This document shows, piece after piece, positions 60,301 to 64,000 of a DNA stretch of 64,000 bases. The stretch lies in assembly GCA_902728285.1 (NCBI GenBank), contig CACVBU010001153.1, positions 1,309,278-1,373,277 of the forward strand, read 5' to 3'. This DNA comes from Clytia hemisphaerica (Eukaryota; Cnidaria; Hydrozoa; Leptothecata; Clytiidae). The position numbers and the translations under genes are program-made. Below the pieces are notes generated by a model. It saw only the letters and a list, made by a program, of their open reading frames with translations, was not told the DNA's origin and ran no database searches. Positions within the stretch are counted from its first letter, which is position 1. Each line of letters starts with the position of its first letter.

Positions 60301-61062
60301 AGCTCTATTGAAAGAGGAGCCCTTTCGATCGCAGTTAAAGGCTTACTTACTGTATTCTTTGCCACAACATGAAGTCAGAAATGGGTGAAAACAGAGCGTC
60401 ATGGTTTAACAGGTTTATTCCATCCGCCCAGTCAACGAAACTTGGTATGTATTCAAAAAATGGTGTACATTTTCCCTTCGAAATGATTGGGATCCGAAAG
60501 CAAAAGGTGCATTGAATGCTTCCACCGAAAAGAGTAATTTGTAACCAACTTGTCCCGGTCATATTGCATCATATTTATGTAAAAATATTTTCATGGAAAA
60601 TTTGACATCCATCCAATCTCTGTCCTGTAATTTCTGTAGCAAACTTTGATAGATATAATCCTTTATACAGGCTTTTAATGATTGTAAAAGCTCCTTAACT
60701 CTCGCCATTATGGAAGCAATTGTTCGAGTCTGTCAAGGTGGTCCATTTCGTTATTCGAACGTTTGCTTCCTTAATGGCGGATGTGGATGTTACCGCAACT
60801 TAAACTAAACATGAAAAATCTGTGTACCTTTTCTTTACAGCTTTACAAAAAGAATCCAAATAAATGTGAAAATTACCGATGTTGCGGAAGGAGAATGTAT
60901 TGCAATGATAAATTGATTTGTTGTGCTGGTAATGATTCAAGAGGCCGCTACAGGGAGAGAATTCACAAGAAAACGGAGCACTCAAGATGTTGTGGTTTGA
61001 GAGCATACAACCGTGTCTCACACAAATGTGACACTGGAAACAAGGTGAGCGAACTGAGCTAG
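57393..61062 (+). CDS. Galaxin-like secreted double-cysteine protein
   Basis: Six exons, 57393-57453, 57845-58155, 58740-58879, 59156-59378, 59672-59974 and 60841-61062, in phases 1, 0, 2, 0, 0, give 419 residues. Exon 1 is a signal peptide (MISLCFIVVLCSQLAVVSTS). Exon 2 starts acidic (DFDFGSIDTSDKKKVD) and then the CC repeats begin. There are about 19 CC pairs, at spacings of roughly 8 to 40, typically CC.GK.Y or CC.....Y, as in RCCEGR, YLCCRGKAY, KICCAGK, QICCGGK and RCCGLRAY. This arrangement is that of galaxins, extracellular matrix proteins first described from coral skeleton and found in non-calcifying animals too, so it is not proof of biomineralisation. The last CC has become a single C (HKCDTGNK) before VSELS and the stop. 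A GTGAGC donor overlaps that end, so further exons are possible, but none was found downstream. AATAAA at about 61274 supports the end. Confidence 0.85.
58156..58242 (+). other. Possible relic or alternative galaxin coding segment
   Basis: Past the GTAAGT donor of exon 2 the frame stays open for 28 codons and contains another CC unit (VIFYCCSTGKK), then runs into a MITE and stops. It could be retained-intron coding, or a former exon part cut off by the insertion. Confidence 0.4.
58205..58290. mobile_element. Palindromic CCAGCTGG MITE in galaxin intron 2
   Basis: AACGTTCATCTAACGTTATG at the left and TTTTGTGTCAGCTGG at the right match half of the 11958 copy. The outer left arm is missing, and the element begins directly after the extra CC unit. 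Confidence 0.65.
58368..58635. mobile_element. ATAAGAACATCC MITE, best copy
   Basis: The outer ends GTACACTTTTTTTATAAG and the inverted GTGTACACGTTCTTTTTATA show true terminal inverted repeats. The interior matches the copies at 43643, 49296, 52795 and 55150. In galaxin intron 2. Confidence 0.75.
60228..60355 (+). repeat. SINE fragment in galaxin intron 5
   Basis: GAGAAAGGGTGATGCCCTC, GATAGCTCTATTGAAAGAGG and a TTACTTACT tail match the body and tail of the SINE at 37388. The head reads CACCCGTAGTTTAAGGGT, not the same tRNA-like start. Confidence 0.65.
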
Positions 61063-61273
61063 AAGAAAGCAATCACTGCCGCATCGGTTAATGAAGACAT
61101 TCAAGTGTGGTCGGTAAAAATTCAGTTAAGGCTTTGTATTAAAAATCCAGTCAATGATATATCGATAGCGATTGAGTGGTTTCTAATTGGACTTCTCGCA
61201 CTTCTCGTAGCTGCAGTGCTTAATATGCAGAATTTTGTAATATTTTTTGAGTAGTAGTAGAAGGTATATATTT

Positions 61274-61279
61274 GAATAA
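61274..61279 (+). terminator. Possible polyadenylation signal of the galaxin-like gene
   Basis: AATAAA about 210 bp after the stop codon. Confidence 0.45.
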
Positions 61280-63239
61280 AATTGATAAAAACCTAACTCT
61301 TTTCAAACCACCTTTTCTCTATTATTTTGAATCGATTATTTGTCTTGGAAAACAGAAAAACATTTCAACTCTTTTCTCGTTACCAACGTTTTTCACCGTC
61401 AAAAACATCAAAAAGGTTGCAGATTTTAAATTCAAAGACAAATTCTAAATATCCTTTAGAAATGACTTTTGACCCTCATCTATGTGGCTTTTGTTTGATT
61501 TTGAGAGTTCAGATGGCATAAGCTACATATTTATTAAGCCCAAAGAGCTAGATGTTCGTGCTTTGGCTGAATAGTGTGCCGTATCTAGGTAGGAAATCCT
61601 ACCTAGGTCACGTGACATTACAATAAAATTCCAGCGCTTGACCAATCATAGACTAGCAAGCGTCTGTCTTTCCTTGGACACAGGAACGCGGGAATAGCGC
61701 TTATAATAAAGAGTTCTTATAAAAAATAGAAATTGCCGCGGGAGAGTGGATTGGAAAGACAGACGTATACAGATGTATTCAGTGAACATATAAAAAATAG
61801 ATCCCATTGAAAGTTCAATCTGCAGCGAAATACAACGACGTGGTTTACTAGTCTAGACCAATCACAACTTTCGTTGGTTTTCTAAAACAATAGCAACAAT
61901 ATTTTTTTCCGATATTCAATTTTTTTTTTGCCTGTGACGGGTTAAAGCACGACATCTAGCCCTCCAGGCTTTATAAATCCGTGGCATAAGACTTCAGTAG
62001 GTTATCTAAAAGTCATCAAACCTGTACTCTGGGGTCGGGCATTGACAGTTGAGAAAATTGATCAAATCAAGCTTACTTACTTTAAATCGTATTAGATCGT
62101 CATGCTCTGATAAGGCTTCATCATTTGTCACTTGTCAATCAAACACAAGAAAATCATTCTCCGATAAAATTTTTGGAATTTTGTAAAAATGATGAAACTA
62201 TATTATAGTGTATTAAGAATGATTTAAAAAGCCTTAAAAGGTGATCGGGGTGACTGTGTGTGAGAGAGAGCTAAAGTCATGTGAGTGTGAAGATGTATGA
62301 GCAATCTGTCGGTTTCGTCATTGTTGCGCAAGTTTACCACTGAGGACTGCGCAATGTAATTAACTGTAGTGCAAGATTTGGAATATCTAGATTAGTGATG
62401 ACGATGTCAAGTTATGTGATAAATTTACTGTAATTTTTTGAGGATTTTCTTCCAGACAGATACATAGGTGGTTTCAATTCTTAAGATATTTTAATGAGTA
62501 TGATCGTTCAGCATCCAAATTCTGGAGATGAAATTTCAGTTTTGTGTATCATATCAAATTTCATGTCATTCTTAGCTTTCTACGACCAAAGGGATCCTCA
62601 GAGATCTGATCCTAGATATACAATGGTGCAAGGGTATTTTACAGAATTCAAATAAAAGTTCGGTAGCAGGCTTTTGTTTTCCTTTCTGCCCGCTTCTGTT
62701 ATCTCGGGCTCGGACTGCTGTAATAACCGATAAAATTTAGCGCCCTCCCTGAAAGATAATTCCATCCTTGAAGTAAACAACATTCTTGAGTGGAGGACCA
62801 AAAGAGTTCATCATATAAAAAGTATTGACCGCATAAAAATGATTGCAGAAAATATTCATAAAAAAAAACGTGGAAAAGAATTTCTGTCATGCGTCTGAGA
62901 AATATTGGAATCTTGTTGGTCCAGCGCGCAGCAGAATGGACCTTTAAAAAGCAACTGATCGAAAAGATTTTGTCTTTGTCGGGGCCTGTGCGCGCAATAA
63001 ATTAACCAGTCCAGGCTAAACCAACCGCCGATCTAGAATTTTTGCCCCGCCTACCCGCGCGATGTTTGACCTATGTTTTAGATTGAATTGGTAGTAGAGT
63101 CAAATTTCCCGGTTAGATTAAAGGGTTGTTTCAGGTAGGGTCAGGGCTAGGGTTGGGGATGGGAGTTAACCCCTGGTTAGGGTTTTAGCCCCCGAGTAGA
63201 GTTTGGAGTAAATACCATGTTTATAAGCAACTTTGAACT
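61280..63239. other. Intergenic, no gene seen
   Basis: No ORF here has splice support or protein-like composition. Small features are the palindrome CTAGGTAGGAAATCCTACCTAG region at 61585-61606 and a G-rich stretch at 63125-63195 with GGTTAGGGTT. Confidence 0.35.
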
Positions 63240-63320
63240 CCTTAACTCCGAGTGGTTAAGGCGCTGGCGTTCAAATCATAGGTACTTTGTTTATAGTGGG
63301 TTCGAATCCCATCAGCGGCA
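63240..63320 (+). tRNA. tRNA-Leu(CAA)-like sequence, probably a pseudogene or SINE head
   Basis: The D arm CCGAGTGGTTAAGGCGCTGG, a TTCAAAT loop that would give anticodon CAA, and a T arm GTGGGTTCGAATCCCAT are tRNA-Leu-like, with good A and B boxes. The 3' strand CAGCGGCA should pair with GCCGCTG at the 5' end, but the sequence there is CCTTAAC, and the anticodon stem is poor, so folding is doubtful. Confidence 0.5.
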
Positions 63321-64000
63321 AAGGTTTCGAAATTTCGGGAAATGCATCAAAAACTTTAATAATTTAGCAATACAAAGAAAGTGCCAAAGAATAGAAGCTC
63401 AGAGTGGAGGATGGGAAGAAAGTTTTTTTGCGTCACTTAAGGAACCCGGTACGAACGACATTCGGTTATTGCCACACGTCAGCTGGACCTTCACGCCGCT
63501 CCGGCTTCTTGTTAAAGATAAAAAGTATTTTTTGGATAACAACTTTTTTAAGAAACATAAACCATACCAAATATTCTTCTTACAAAAAACAACTACCTCA
63601 AACGACACTTACAAACAAAACAGTTTCAACGTTTCAGCAAAGTTCATATGCCGGGTAAGCGATGAATATAAATGGGATGTAGATTAACACAGAAGGAACA
63701 CTCAACTTGATGCAAACTTGTAGACAGGCAACGGTTCATGTCACTATCCTCCGTAACTTTAGAAAGCCAATTGATTGTATTCGTTCAAAAAACAACCCAA
63801 AGCGGCCTGAATCACTTTTTACACCCTTAGAGTACACTTTATCTCATTCCGATCCTTACAGAGCACCACAAGGCACTTTAGGAAGCCTGAAAAAGCACCC
63901 TTAAGGGCCAGTCCCTTATGTACCTTGAGCTCCCCTCCCTTGCAATATTTTTGGCTATAAAATATGAGTGCAGTTGAGAAAGGCCCCCCCAGCAGTATGC
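63321..64000. other. No gene supported at the right edge
   Basis: Several overlapping short ORFs exist in all frames without splice or motif support. The stretch right after the tRNA-like sequence could be the body of a SINE. Confidence 0.3.

Noticed and set aside
63120..63200. Telomere-like GGTTAGGGTT sequence
   Set aside because: Only two or three irregular units; not a telomeric array.
63217..63687. 156-codon ORF at the right edge
   Set aside because: It runs through the tRNA-like sequence and has low-complexity, non-protein-like composition; no splice or motif support.

Overview
The window looks like AT-rich nuclear DNA of an invertebrate animal. Genes are spliced with GT-AG introns, nearly all secreted domains sit between phase-1 introns, and intergenic and intronic DNA is crowded with short inverted-repeat transposons. 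A galaxin-like double-cysteine protein and an astacin-TSP1-TSP1-MAM protein with a Cys-rich GCF-type C-terminal domain make a cnidarian, probably an anthozoan, the best guess. This is an inference; no taxonomic marker gene is present.

Layout. (1) 685-3397 (+): a MACPF/perforin-like protein ending in a TSP1 domain. (2) 3782-6673 (-): convergent with it, a secreted protein of four PAN/apple-like repeats, one of them split by an apparently new intron full of MITEs. (3) 9171-10307 (+): an intronless rhodopsin-class GPCR without the usual extracellular disulfide. (4) 11666-29904 (+): a coiled-coil protein with a short first exon, a 15.9-kb intron holding a decayed LINE and many nested DNA elements, a large second exon and a short last exon. 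(5) 30743-33219 (-): a three-exon secreted protein with 16 cysteines. (6) 33.2-39.8 kb: no gene, but a complete tRNA-derived SINE and several MITEs. (7) 39819-49272 (+): a 14-exon, 742-residue secreted astacin metalloprotease. (8) 51161-51475 and 54008-54490 (+): two single-exon secreted 8-cysteine paralogues of unknown family, the second with an in-frame 27-bp minisatellite. (9) 57393-61062 (+): a six-exon galaxin-like protein. (10) 61-64 kb: no supported protein gene, and a tRNA-Leu-like sequence.

Seven of the nine protein genes encode secreted or extracellular products: pore-former-like, adhesive or lectin-like, protease, and Cys-rich matrix-like. I see no operon or shared regulation, so joint action is only a possibility.

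Exon structures were derived by hand from splice motifs and phase. All spliced models stay in frame and end at a stop codon. The transposon fraction includes TTAA-flanked (piggyBac-type), TA-flanked (mariner/pogo-type) and 7-8 bp-flanked (hAT-type) elements, long foldbacks, and families whose ends carry long G-tracts.
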